Shown here in pieces: positions 1-15,696 of a DNA stretch of 64,000 nt; position 1 is the stretch's first letter, and each line of letters starts with the position of its first letter. The stretch covers positions 22,010,001 through 22,074,000 of the forward strand of contig CM114272.1 of assembly GCA_050084515.1 (NCBI GenBank), read 5' to 3'. The position numbers were made by a program, and so were the translations under genes. The notes beneath the pieces are model-generated. The model was not told the origin of the DNA. It saw only the letters and a list, made by a program, of their open reading frames with translations, and did not search any database. The DNA comes from Blasia pusilla (taxonomy: Eukaryota > Marchantiophyta > Marchantiopsida > Blasiales).

Positions 1-950
1 TGGAGACCCGTTGCCTACAATAAAGTATCCTAGTGGCTAAGGACAACCCATTTCTCGACTGGAGATTATGGGCGCAATCCGTAAGGAACGAGTCAAACCT
101 CTCCCCCATGGCCCCGTACATCTCAATGGCTAGGGGGATAAATCGATGTCCGTCATGGAGTCAAATATAAATGTGGGTCTTCTTTATCGCCGCCGCTGCC
201 GCCGCCGCTCCTTGTAGCAATCTCCCTTGTGCCACCACTTGGGCCCGCACTGCCTCCCGCACAAGATCTGTCGCTATAACATCCGCTACCACCAATAGAG
301 ATGCATGGAGTAGTGCTCTCTCCTTGCACATGGAAGCCACCACTAGAGAACATAATATCCCCGACCGCATCGGGTGGCTATCCTCTCACCCCAATCGACA
401 CTCCCAAATGCACACCACAAGATCTCACGAAGGTTACAACCTCGTCAAGCGCTTGCTATAACATCCGCTACCACCACCTTAGACTCTGCCTGACCCATCC
501 CTCATGCAAAGAGATCAAAGGTACTGGGATAAGGGAATCCTGCATGATGAGTAGTGCTCTCTCCTTGCACATGGAAGCCACTCTCTTAGCTAGGAAAGAG
601 CAATAGATGAACATAATATCCAAAGAATGGTGGAAGGACTAATGCATCGTTTGGGGTGGCTATCCTCTCACCCCCAATTGGATATGAGACGGACACTTAT
701 CTCGTGTACATCAAATGCACACCATAAGGATCTTTGGCTTGAGGGCGACACCCCAAAGACTCACTCCCTTGGTGCAGGTTGGGGCCTCTTTGGCCCTCTA
801 TTTACAACCATGGTCGTCAAGTTTTGGAGTTGACATTCCAACTTTTGCACTTAACTTTCATCCAGACACGGCTCTAATACCGCTCTATGCCTTGACCCAT
901 CCCTCTTTGCAAAGAAACTCAAAGGTACTCAAAGGTACATGATTGTTGCC
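1..950. repeat. Degenerate dispersed repeat, copy A, with internal duplication
   Basis: Non-coding, about 950 bases. The opening motif tggagacccgttgcctacaa recurs in slightly changed form near 9224. The block around 220-290 (cccttgtgccacc, then ctataacatccgctacc) matches 9429-9500 in the same order. Within copy A the motif ctataacatccgctaccacc occurs near 275 and again near 460. The block atggaagccac / gaacataatatcc / gggtggctatcctctcacccc also occurs twice, near 325-390 and 570-675, and a tgacccatccctc...caaaggtac block occurs near 490 and 895. The open frames here are shadows of this repeat. The family is not identified; it could be a decayed non-autonomous retroelement. Confidence 0.6.
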
Positions 951-3240
951 GGAGGGTTGTCCAGTATGATGTACAAACACCTTCATGATTGCTTTCCTTC
1001 TAGGGACTCCTCCAGTGACTTTTCAAAGTTGCTTTAGGTTGCCTCTCACTTAGCTTAGGAAAGAGTTGCCTTTATTATAGGCAACGGATCTCCATAGATG
1101 AGTGCCCAAGCGGGATGACTTTTGAGGCCCACTAAGTGGTAATCATGTCTCAAGGTGTTGTTAATATCTTCTTTGTTGTTGTTGAGTTTAGCCAGTTGGG
1201 GGAGGATGTCCTCTTTTCTTTTTCCACGCCGATTGTGACCTTTACGTACTCGAATCTTTGACTTCCCCTCTTTGTACTCTTGATGGGTTCCCCATCATTC
1301 TTTTTCCTTTAGGCTTTCAATTCCTATGCACTTCCTTGGAATTGGAACCACACCTCCTTCAATTATACTATTATTAAGGTAGAAAAGGTTATTCATGTGC
1401 AGTTCAGGAAGAAGTGATACCTTCTACAAGGAGAAAATATTTTCTTATGGAGTTTCTTACTTACCGTAAATTTATGGGGAACATCTTTTCAACAAGTTAG
1501 GAAAATATGGTGAAATGAAAAAGGGAAAGGGTTAGGAAAGAAAAATAGGTGATAAAAAAGATATAGACTGTTATTTCTTAATCATATTCGAGTTAACATG
1601 CACATTGAATGCCTAATTTAAAACCTTGGAGATCTTAGGGCTTGACATCAAGGTCAAGCCATTAACAAGATTAATTTGTCCCATTTGACAATAATGAAAA
1701 AAATCAGAATATTAAGATTGCATATTGGAAAAAGGTCAAAAAAATCTCTTAAAACAATGAGATGTGCCTATTAAAGAATAATTTACATCAAGAGTAAGGA
1801 TTATGTAATGCATATGCAATGCCCCATTAAAAATCTCAAGGCATTATTAGTGCAATGGGAATTCTCCCTTGGTTGAAAATTGGTTCCTTTCTCTCTTCTC
1901 TTTACCTAATGAAAACTTAGTATTCTTCCCTCTCCTATTGAGACTTTTATGTCCCAAACAAAAAAACTTTGTGAAACCCTCATTTGTGAGAAATCTTTCT
2001 TTCCTCCTTCCCCCTCATCTACTAAGAATAGATTTAGAATAAATGAAAATAGAAAGGAAGTGCACTTTGTGTGTCATGTGTTAACCTAAATAATGGTATG
2101 TATTTCACAAATATCTCAATCAAACCAAAAAGAGATTTGAAGAAATAAGCATCCAACCAATATTATGTTATGTACAATAAATACAATACCTAAGAATAGA
2201 TTGAAAGAGTCAAAAAAAGGGAGGAAGAGGAGAAGAGTCCTAATAAAAAGAAAGAATATGTAATTCCAATCGAAAGCCAAAGAATGAAGAGGTTGTACGA
2301 GGAGTAAAATATCTAGGTAAAGAACCCGGAGGAAAAGAGGAGAGAAGTCATGCATATATCTATATCTATACTATTTATCTAAAGTGCATATGCCACTTAA
2401 ACACAAAATTGTCAACACATTCACAATTTTACTTTCTTTCACTCTTACATTTGAATGGAATGTTAGGGACAAGGAAGGGATAGGGCAATTATGGGAAGTG
2501 TATGCCAACTACTCCATAATTAAACTACCACTCCAGGAATTAATTCGTGCATTGCACATACATACCCTTAGTATAAGAAAAGAAGAGAAGCACAAACGAG
2601 TGAACCAAACCCGAAAGCCAGTACTATACAAACAAAAACCGAAACAAGCAAGAAGCACGAATAAATGACATAGCTAAAAACCCAACTAATGGCTCATCTG
2701 AACTCATTTTCTTCTTCTAGAAGAAGCACTCAATTCAAAAACCATCCTCCTTAAGTTAAACTAGCCTCCCGTCCGTGCTCTATGCACATGTGAAAAAATC
2801 ACCGTAAGGGAAATACGTCCGATAAATTTTGTTTCTCTTGTTAGCTCTTTTGTTAAAGAGTACACATGTCAATATGGGAAGAGTGCAAAAAGCATTTGTG
2901 TCCAACACCAAAGGAAGAGTTCCTCAAACCCCATCTTGTTTTATTAATGTAGATAAGAAAATTAAATGACAAATGACACATGACGCCAATAAACAATAAT
3001 AATAATTCCAAATCGAACAAAACACCGTGAGTTGGTTCAATTGTCTACTACTCCTAAATTGTGTTTTCCTTTCTCTTTTCTTCGCTTCTCTCCATATTTG
3101 AGACTCGCAGTATACACAATCCAAGTTGCCGACCGATATTCGCCTTAACCGCTGCGCGATCTTCGTGACCTTTCCGTGCCGAGTAAGGCCATAAATGAAA
3201 GGGAGACAAATGGCCTTTTCGTGCGGAGATAAAGTATAAA
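951..3240. other. Intergenic, AT-rich, nothing recognised
   Basis: About 2.3 kb of AT-rich sequence with short open frames only. I found no protein motif, tRNA or clear repeat in it. The frames at 2116-2355 (minus) and 2384-2668 (plus) have low-complexity, AT-driven composition and are not supported as genes. Confidence 0.5.
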
Positions 3241-3247
3241 CCAGAAG

Positions 3248-4353
3248 ATGGCATGTGGCTCCGGGATGGCTGTCGTGGGAGACGCAGTGTCACGCCGTAT
3301 TTTCCTTCCACAATTAAATCTGACTGGACTCACATCGTCATTTCAACCGGACCATGAAGCAAGTGCAACGCGATCCTCTTCTATTACGTCGTTCACAACA
3401 AACGACGCTGCAAACAGGGTTTGCAGGGTTTAGGGTTTGCAGAGTGTCATATTGCTGTCTCCTAATTGATAGGTTTTACTGATCACTACCCAAAAGTTTC
3501 CGAAGACAAAATTGTTGGTTGCAGGGATTTAAGAGCAGAAGCAACCAAGGACCGGAAATCCAGTAATGATTTCCAGTCAAACAGCGGTTTTATTTCGCCC
3601 GTGCAAACAGTGATGTTTTCCTATCAAACAAATATGGACATGTCCATACTTTTGTGATTGCAAGAGCTCGAGGATTTTGCTCAAGCATAACCGTTTAAGG
3701 GTACTTCTCTCACAAGAACCACTTGGACCACCCTGGCATCTACTCATTCAGGAGACAAGACTTGTACACCCTGTCTAGTGACGAACTCAGGACAATGCTA
3801 ACTTGCTTCCATTCCAGTCATTCACATCCCCTCATTTCGGTTAGGGTTGACAAACAATACTCAATAAAACATGGGTGCAGAAACTTCCACACAAGTTTCT
3901 CACCGCTGTACCACCATTTTGACATTGCATCACGTCAGCCAAGACGGTCATTTCATCACACCTCTTCAACATTCCGTAATTTGCCTACTACAATAGCCGC
4001 CTTCCCATGTCTTGACTACTTTCCGATATCACCATCACTGCTGACCACTACTACTAGATCAGGACCAACTGCAAAGATGATTCATGATCCCCTTTCTCAA
4101 GGTGAAAACAAAAATTAAATTACAAAATTCTCCTGAGGTGGTTTCACTTCCAACGCTCAGTTCCCCGCTTGGGTTGGCCTTGATGGAAACTGCAATTGCT
4201 TTAGTGAGACAGAGCCAGATAACCAAGACCATACATGACACTAGCCATTCTAGGCCAGACAAATCTTACTGGAACCCTGCGGTAAGTCTTTCACAAAGAT
4301 GGATGGGTTGCCTTCTGGCATGGAACAGTGAAGTTTCAATTTTTTTCCCATGA
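3248..4353 (+). other. Possible plus-strand locus, unrecognised
   Basis: Three open frames follow each other on the plus strand: 61 codons from 3248, 131 codons from 3723, and about 89 codons from 4084. The last ends near a good donor-like site (gcg|gtaagtc at about 4282). A telobox-like run lies between the first and second. The 131-codon frame is rich in Ser, His and Thr and has no motif I know. The locus would converge on RPT5 (minus), whose stop codon is at 4613. It could be a small split gene, for instance for an organelle-targeted protein, or chance open sequence around the 3' end of RPT5. Transcript data would decide. Confidence 0.2.
3415..3442 (+). promoter_or_regulatory. Telobox-like motif cluster
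   Basis: The core AGGGTTTAGGGTTT at 3425-3438 is flanked by further gggtttgcag copies. Such motifs are common in 5' regions of highly expressed plant genes. Here it may belong to the doubtful plus-strand locus at 3248-4353. Confidence 0.35.
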
Positions 4354-4612
4354 AGCTCTTCACTTCAAAGTTCATATACACGATTACTATGGCACATGGG
4401 GCATAGATACCCCCCCTTCATTCCCCCTTGGAGTCAATATCCTAAGAAGAATTGGGGAAGTTTACAAAGAATTCCAGCACCACTGCAATGGTCACTGTGC
4501 CAGAACACCAGCAGAGATAGATGCCAAGGTCTTCAAATGTAACTGCATTCACTTTATCCTTTACTGTTCTTGGCTTGATGTGGATGGAGGCGTTCGCAGA
4601 CTTGAAATCACC

Positions 4613-8632
<4,020 letters not shown>

Positions 8633-8882
8633 CGCGAGCGTCAGGCCGGCCCCAGCTACTTTCAAATCCCGTGCGAGCTTCTTTGCGGACGACCTTGCAA
8701 CGCTCTCAAGCCAAAGATCAAATTGAAGGACCTGACGAGGGCCGAGGAACAACGAATGCTCTTCAAAGCGGACTCTCTGCAAGTATTTGCTGCACACGCG
8801 CCCGGGTGCAAGTAGAAACGCTGTTTCATTGGGCTAAGGGGTGTCAAAGCTAAGGCAAACCCGGGTACCCGGCGTTGTTTAC

Positions 8883-8912
8883 GGCTCCATAACAAGAAAT
8901 TGTTATGGAGCC
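8883..8912. repeat. Perfect 13-bp hairpin with GAAA loop upstream of RPT5
   Basis: GGCTCCATAACAA (8883-8895) and its exact reverse complement (8900-8912) are separated by gaaa. It lies about 250 bases upstream of the RPT5 start codon, in the promoter or 5' UTR zone. Confidence 0.6.
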
Positions 8913-9199
8913 TTTCCTAACGTAAACCTCGCTCCAAGTGGATATTATACCTAGGCATGTTTGGATGAGGTGAAAACAAAACTCAGATAAATAAATGAAT
9001 GAGGATGGGACGAACCAACATAAGTAGGGAAAGGGGCTCTAACATGGGAACAACTCCAAGGTCACACTTGGGTTCACATAATTGGAATAGTAAACGAGAA
9101 CCTTTGAAAACCAACCTTCATCGACAATGGAACGGTATCAACATTTGATTGTGTCTATAGCAGTTCTGTCTATCACAACCTCAATTCACCTACAAATCT

Positions 9200-9660
9200 A
9201 GCTAGCTTGGGCATGTTAGGCAATGGAGACTCGTTGTCTACAACATAAGAGTGAAGTTGCCAAAGACGTATCGTTCATCAAATTAAGGAGATGAACATAT
9301 TTTGTCGGGAAAGTATTGAACCTCCCAACCATTGTCCCATAAATTTGTATAGTTCGTGGACGACGAAATATCCTTCCTGAAAAATGTAAATTAAGTTGTC
9401 TTCCTCGTCATTACTTCTTAAAGAAATATCCCTTGTGCTAACACATGAGTCCGTATTGAGCCTATCGTAATATCTATAACTACCACATCTGCTACTCGCA
9501 AGCCATCCTCTTGTATCATATATAAATTCACTTGAATGAGGGAATCCTACATACCATTATGCCACTCTCTCAACGTATGGAAGGCACTCTTGTGGGTAAT
9601 GCAAAACATATTGTGAGGCACAATTTTGTAAGTGGCTATCGTATCACCTGTTGCTCAAGA
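9200..9660. repeat. Degenerate dispersed repeat, copy B
   Basis: Diverged second copy of the repeat at 1-950, in the same orientation. Matching anchors in order are tggagactcgttgtctacaa near 9224, a cctccca...ccat block near 9330, tcccttgtgctaacaca near 9429, ctataactaccacatctgct near 9476, and gggaatcctaca...atggaaggcactct near 9540-9590. Confidence 0.55.
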
Positions 9661-10057
9661 GCATACCAACTGAGTTTTTAAGAGAATCTGTACTTGAAAA
9701 AATTCTCACATTTTGTGGATACAATCTCAAAGGTTGGGTGAGGCCCAAAAGGAACCACATTTGTTTTAATAAAGGTAAGTGGTGTGATACCACATGCCAA
9801 AATAAGGGAGCAAACTTCCTTCACAATACTTATAACTCTTAAGCCCACAAGTTTTCTACATGCGCCGTGCGATCTAGAAGTGAAACGTACAAATCATATT
9901 CATATAACAAGTTATGAGATCATGCAACAAATTCCATTACTATCTGAGGATAAATGTATCTATCATAATTGGCATACAACCACACAAAGTTGATAACCAT
10001 TTCCCACGAGACTATAGAGATTCAACCGACATATCCTCATCATCAACAACTTTGATA
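9661..10057. other. Intergenic, nothing recognised
   Basis: AT-rich spacer between the repeat and the Helitron-like element. No motif seen. Confidence 0.4.
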
Positions 10058-10374
10058 TCCATATAATTAAAAGAGGATGGGGTTAGAGGAAACCCTCCTC
10101 AAGTATCCACATCTGTCTTTTTACGGTCCCTCTATTGTTGACACATATCCTCTTAAGATCCTTCTATTGTTAACGAATTTTATTTAAAGATAATATCTAT
10201 ATAATTGAAAGAGGATAGGGTTAGAGGAAACCTTCATCAAGTGTTGACACATGTCCTTCTAGAGTCCCTCTATTGTTGACACATGTCTTCTAGTGTTAAC
10301 GGGTGTTATTTAAATGTAAGAATCAAAATAAGGGGAAAACTTGTGACTAATGCATTGCAGGGGCAACATACTAG
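10058..10374 (+). mobile_element. Short non-autonomous Helitron-like element with tandem 5' ends
   Basis: The 3' end reads ...gcattgcaggggcaacata followed by CTAG (10371-10374) and a flanking T, like a Helitron terminus (GC-rich hairpin remnant, then CTRR, inserted 5' of T). A 5' TC terminus preceded by A is present at 10196 (A|TCTATATAATTGAAAGAGG). A near-identical block starts at 10058 (A|TCCATATAATTAAAAGAGG), so about 138 bases are tandemly duplicated. Both halves contain gttgacacat and a 'ccctctattgttgacacat'-type block. There is no coding capacity. Confidence 0.4.
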
Positions 10375-12320
10375 TGTCCTTCTAAAACATTCCTCAAAAT
10401 TACATCTAGATATTGCATATCTAGTCTATTACAAGACTTGCTCTTTTCATGCTCTCAATTGAGAATGCTCTCTCATTTATAATTTTGCTAACACAATGGA
10501 CCTTTGCAAAACTCTCCAACACACACAAAAATTACACATTTACTTTGGAAAGATGGACTCCAACTCACCATTGCCCACACATACTTAAAATTATAATATT
10601 TCCACTCAATTATAGCCATCAACTTGAAGAATTTGGAATTCTTTATGGACATTGATAACATTTATGATAGTTGATTACAAATGCTCCCTCAATGATAGCT
10701 TACATCCAAAATGTTCACACAACTCTTTCAAATCTTTATATCCACAACTACTTTATCCTACTTGTCAAGGAGGCATGAGCAAGGGGTTCGGAATCCTCGT
10801 TATACCAATGAGACGGTTATCTCTAAAATGATCTTGCAAGATTATACAAACACTTTTAACTTGTCTCTTCTAAAATAATGAAGTAGCTTCCAAATCCTTA
10901 TGTGTGTGATCTCTTAACATGTTTATGCTATGAAAATCCTTACACAACTTTCGAATTGCAATCATCTTAAATAATCAACATGGGATCCTAAGTACATTGG
11001 AATATGATAGCATCTTCTAGTAATATAGATGCATTTAAATCTTATATTTCCATCCTAAATTTCATGTTAATCAAAGAAATCTCATAACCAAAAAATGCTA
11101 CCAATAGAAGTATTGAAACATTGAATATATTACTCAAACTAGAAAGCATTGAAAGAATGACACCAAAAAGTACAATTGATAAGTCATTTATAGTGATCTT
11201 AACTTATTATACAAATTTGCATCATTCCAATCTTCTTTTGAAAGGAAAATATCCTTGAAGTATATGAGCAAAGATTCAAGCAAATCTCACAAAATAGATG
11301 TAGCTTACCAACGTGATAACCATTATATCTTATTCATAATATCTCTTCATGACTCATTGAGAATCATTCAACTTTTCTTTGACTTTTTTACTTTTTTTCT
11401 GCCTCCACTGTCTAGGGATACATGAGTTCCCTATCGAGGGACATTTCATTGCTCGGGGCGCAGGACTTGGAGCGGGTAGGGACCATAGACTTGGCCATTG
11501 CTGGTTGGCCATGTTAGGGCCAATCGAGTGCTGGACAAGATAGCGCGTTAGCTGATACTCCGTCCTGGTTGTTTTGGGAGAAGTTGCGGATCTTGCGACA
11601 TTTATATGAGCATCAGTCTTGTTCTCCAACATACATTCTAAAGAATGTGCCGATTTTGGGCGATTCAAGGTCTCGTGTGGTGATAAGTGCACATCAGGTG
11701 CTCACATGGATCGGCCCGACAGTGCTTTTGGATGCAATGAGTGTAGGTTCTAGAGCACACCGCCTGCATCTTTGGTGGGGCCAACTTGGTCCCACACGAG
11801 GTGTTGCGGAGGGCATATGCACAAGTGGAGCGCCCCTCACAAATGTTGGCGGATTCCATATTGGATCCAAGCCGTCGATCACAAACAGTGAGGCACGATG
11901 ATCAAACGCCGTTGACTATGGTCAACACGATTGGCATCTAGGGGATGTCACTGAAGGAAAAGTCGAGAGCTAGGTACATCCAACCTAAGGGTATTTTTTA
12001 TTGCCACCGAACAAAATTTGGGCAAAAATTCAGATTTAAGTAATGTAGGGTCAAATCCTATTTTTTTAAGTCATCATAAGCAAGGTAGGGCAAAAATCTT
12101 TTAAAAAGTTGATTCTTGAATCGAAAGTTTGAAGGGTGGATGAAACTCTTCAGTGCCACGTGTCTATTTATCATTGGTAAGTATAATATAATGCCAAATA
12201 TGATACCATATAATCGTATATATCTTATCTTATGTAACATACTATAACATCATATGCTAAAAAGGGAAAACATGTAAGAAAAAAAGAAGATAGTATTTGA
12301 ATTAATATCTCCATAATTCA
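10375..12320. other. Intergenic, nothing recognised
   Basis: Mostly AT-rich. A more GC-rich block at about 11390-11960 holds overlapping open frames of up to 112 codons on both strands without recognisable motifs. It may be a fragment of an older mobile element, but I cannot name it. Confidence 0.4.
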
Positions 12321-12324
12321 AGGG

Positions 12325-13020
12325 GTTCCGATTTGGAGATTTGGGTTCCATAAGTCTACTAATAATCATGGGCCACATTCGCGGTTTTTCATTTTTAATT
12401 CAACTTGTAGGAGGGAGTTTCCACATTTGTTTCCACCTTTGGATTCATTGGATATTTTCTCTACTTGTCCATGATGATCTTCCCTTGGATGTGAACGGTT
12501 TAGATTTGGAGAGTTGGGCTCCACAATAGTTCTAAAAATGACTCACCACATTAGCAATTTTTCATTTTTAATTCAACTTGTAGGTGGGCATTTGGAGTGT
12601 TTTATTTTTCCTTGAGCTTAAGAGGTTGGGATCCATGACCTTTAAAAGTTTCAGGATTTATGAACCCATGAATGAAGTGAAGGGAGAGGAAGAGGACAAG
12701 ATTGAAGAAGAACACAAGTTACTTTAACGTGTCCCTTCTTGTAGTTGGTTATTTTGCCTTGATATTGGGACAACATTTGTTTCCACCTTTGGATTCATGT
12801 GATATTTTCTCTACTTGTCCATTACAATCTTAACTTGGGTGTGAACGGTTCAGATTTGGAGAGTTGGGATCCACCAGAGTTATAAAAATGACTCGCCATA
12901 TTAGCGGCTTTTCATTTTTAATTCAACTTGTAGGTGGGCATTTGGAGTGTTTTTTTCTTCCTTGAGCTAATGTGGTTGGGATCCATGACCTTGAAAAGTT
13001 TAAGGATTTATGCATCTATT
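12325..13020. repeat. Three direct repeats, unit about 346 bp
   Basis: A block starting 'acatttgtttccacctttgg' at about 12423 recurs at about 12771, a spacing near 346 bases. It runs through gtgaacggtt..gatttggagagttggg, ttttcatttttaattcaact and tgtaggtgggcatttggagtg to an aggatttatg end. A third, partial copy precedes it (about 12325-12420, from gatttggagatttgggttcc). The copies differ by scattered substitutions. There is no coding potential. Confidence 0.75.
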
Positions 13021-13668
13021 AATTTTCCATTTAGTTGGTGATGATGATATGGCATCCAAATTAGAGGTTTAATTTTACATGGAAGGCTTTTTTGGCATGA
13101 TTCAAAAAACTCTTCATTTTTGCAACCAATGCTAAGCTAGGAACAGAGGGGAGAAAATAGGACAAGAACTAATGGGAAGTAGGCACAAGCTCAAAGCCAA
13201 GTACCTCATTACAAGGTACAACACAAGGGGAAATTAGGGTGCCAAGAGCTCGGGCGAGAGAGCATAAATCGGGTGGCGGGAGCTTGCTAAGAGAGGACAT
13301 GAGAAGCCATGAGATGAGGGCTGAAGTTTGAGCGCCAAGAGTCAATAGGAGAAGTGTGAGTGTGGCAAGAGTGCATAAGCGTGTACAAGACACTACAGAT
13401 CGAAGGAGAAACTAAGGCGAGAGCACATCCGACACTATGAGCACAAGTAGGGAGACATAAATCTGTCACCCTTCGTAAGTGTTTCTTTAAGTTTCTCATT
13501 TTGCTACTCTCCTTGAATGTTTGCTCCATAGTTTTATACTCTTTGATTGCTTGCATCTCGGCCTCCTCATATTTTCATTCATCTCCGATCTACAGGTTGC
13601 ACTTATTGGAGATTTGCGACTGCGTGTAAGAAGCTTGAAGAAAACTCCACTATCGAGCATGGTACCCT

Positions 13669-13721
<53 letters not shown>

Positions 13722-15696
13722 GCTTTTGGAGGCATTGGATTGGATGGCGCTTTCCAGCTTGTCATCTGTTCCGACGGAGCTTGAGGTTCCTTCACTCTAT
13801 CCCTGTCAGTTGTATTGCCCCGCCAAGGTGACCATTGCAACTCCTATTGATCTCTAGCAGTCGATCCCTTGCCGGTGGTGACAGCTCCCAATGCGGGTTA
13901 TTGAACGAGGGAGTTTTGTGGGTGGGAGAACGCACTATCAGAGAGAACGTGTAGAGATTCTTTCGTCGCTTGTTGGCGTGTCTAGATGCAAATTATGGGA
14001 TTTGCATTCAATGTTAGTTAGTTTTTAGTAGAGAGGACATAGACATTGTCGGTTGGCAGGTTGCTTGTAGTGTGCCTTCCAATGCTCTTGATCCCATTCT
14101 CCTCCCGGGACCCCTATTCTTGTCATGCCGGTATCCCTGTAGAAATTGCAAGAACGTAGAGATATTGTTCATGCAAAGCTCAAGGAAGACCTCGTCTACG
14201 GCATGAACGACGTTAAAGTTCATTTTGGTTTTAACTCCATATTGAGCCACCCAATGCACTTGCATATGGAGCACCTAGAGGCTTCGGAAGAGCAAGATTC
14301 TTAAGCCCCACAATTCTGGAATCGGGATTCATTTTTGAAATTGGGTATTCCATGACCAAGTTACGTAGAGGGTTTGATATTTCCTTTGTATTCTCCATTT
14401 AAATTCGAGTATGCATGTGTGCACTACGCAATTTCCTGGTCAGCCATAGTGAAAAAAAATAGCCAAAGCCATTCATAAGAAAAAATCAAAGGAGTAAAAT
14501 TTATGCTTGAAATTTTGGATTACATACCCGAAAAAAACTCCAAACTAAGCCATAAAAAGGGAATAACTAGTTTGCGAGTGTCGAAAACAACTAAATTTTG
14601 TGTGTCTTGCAAGTCCAATATTTCTACTTGGACTTAAATAAAAAACAACTAAATTCAATTGTCTCAATACACGGAAGAAACTGCCGAGGGGATAGTAACT
14701 TGTACCTTTGGTGAGTACTATTTAACATGGCCATAGACCCATGGATGAAGTACATAAAAACTCACCCTCAACGGCCATTCAACATTATAAAAGCAAGTGG
14801 CCTGCATAAGATTCCAGCTGATATTTCTTCCATCATTTGTGCAAAGGATGTTGCCTACAGGGAGGGTCGACCTTGGATTAATTCCCACTAGTCTTATGTT
14901 TTGAATAACCATCACATCTATGTCACCTGAACTGATTTGCATGTTAGATCTTGGCACAAGAGAGGTTTTCTTGATGTGGTTTGGGAGTGAAAGGTGTGGC
15001 TTTGAAGTACACTCTACTCATATGCCATAATAATGAAGGTATAATTAGCAGCCTTCAAACTCATGAAATGAGAACTATTGCTAGTGTGATTACACATGCC
15101 ATTGTTGCAAGTGGAAATAATTGCTTGTTGGATGTGGAGAATTGTCATGTGGGTGTGGATATACATAAAGGTTCCCATATATGTACTATGAGTATATCAT
15201 TAAATCTTGATAACCAAGTGGCTGTGCTCAATCGATGGACCTGCCCTTGTTGTTCAGGATTGTGTAGTGATGAGGGTGTTTGGAAGAGATCAAAGCTAGA
15301 GTCTCAACCTAGCTTGAATTTATAGGATCTTGTTTGGAAGACTTTGTAGATGGATAAATATTGAAGTTTAGGGGATAGGAGGATATGGAAGCAAGGGTGA
15401 AACTAAAACTTAAAGACCTTCTTGTGGAAGTGAATCTAAAATTAGAGTACTATAACTATATACTCACTACATATTTGGTTATGTAAAGTAGATGTCAATA
15501 TAAGATGGATATGTGGGCTCGACTTACATAAGTTTAGATTATGTCTGTGAAGCTTGCGGTGTTATTTAAAATGATTGTGAATGCCTCTATTACTGTGTTG
15601 TTGCAAGCTTGCAGGAAACCTTGTTGCTATGGGTACAAAGATTATAATAGTCGGAATCTTGGAACCTTGTCCTAGGCCAATTAAATCTGAACTGCA
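13021..15696. other. Spacer with unrecognised short frames
   Basis: About 2.7 kb. It includes a GC-richer part (13140-14280) with frames of up to 94 codons, and a 114-codon plus frame at 14981-15325. None has a motif I recognise. The frames at 13521-13831 are inflated by the CT microsatellite. The last few hundred bases may be upstream sequence of the element starting at 15697. Confidence 0.4.
13674..13719. repeat. (CT)23 microsatellite
   Basis: Uninterrupted CT dinucleotide run of 46 bases. Confidence 0.95.

Noticed and set aside
171-370. Short frames with poly-Ala/Gly runs
   Set aside because: Shadows of a gccgccgctgccgccgccgct triplet run inside the degenerate repeat, open in three frames at once.
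12325-13020. CRISPR-like array
   Set aside because: Three long diverged repeats, no short regular spacers, eukaryotic context. No CRISPR array exists in this window.
13521-13831. Two overlapping frames of 87 and 94 codons
   Set aside because: They are held open by the CT microsatellite, which reads as Ser-Leu repeats in every frame.
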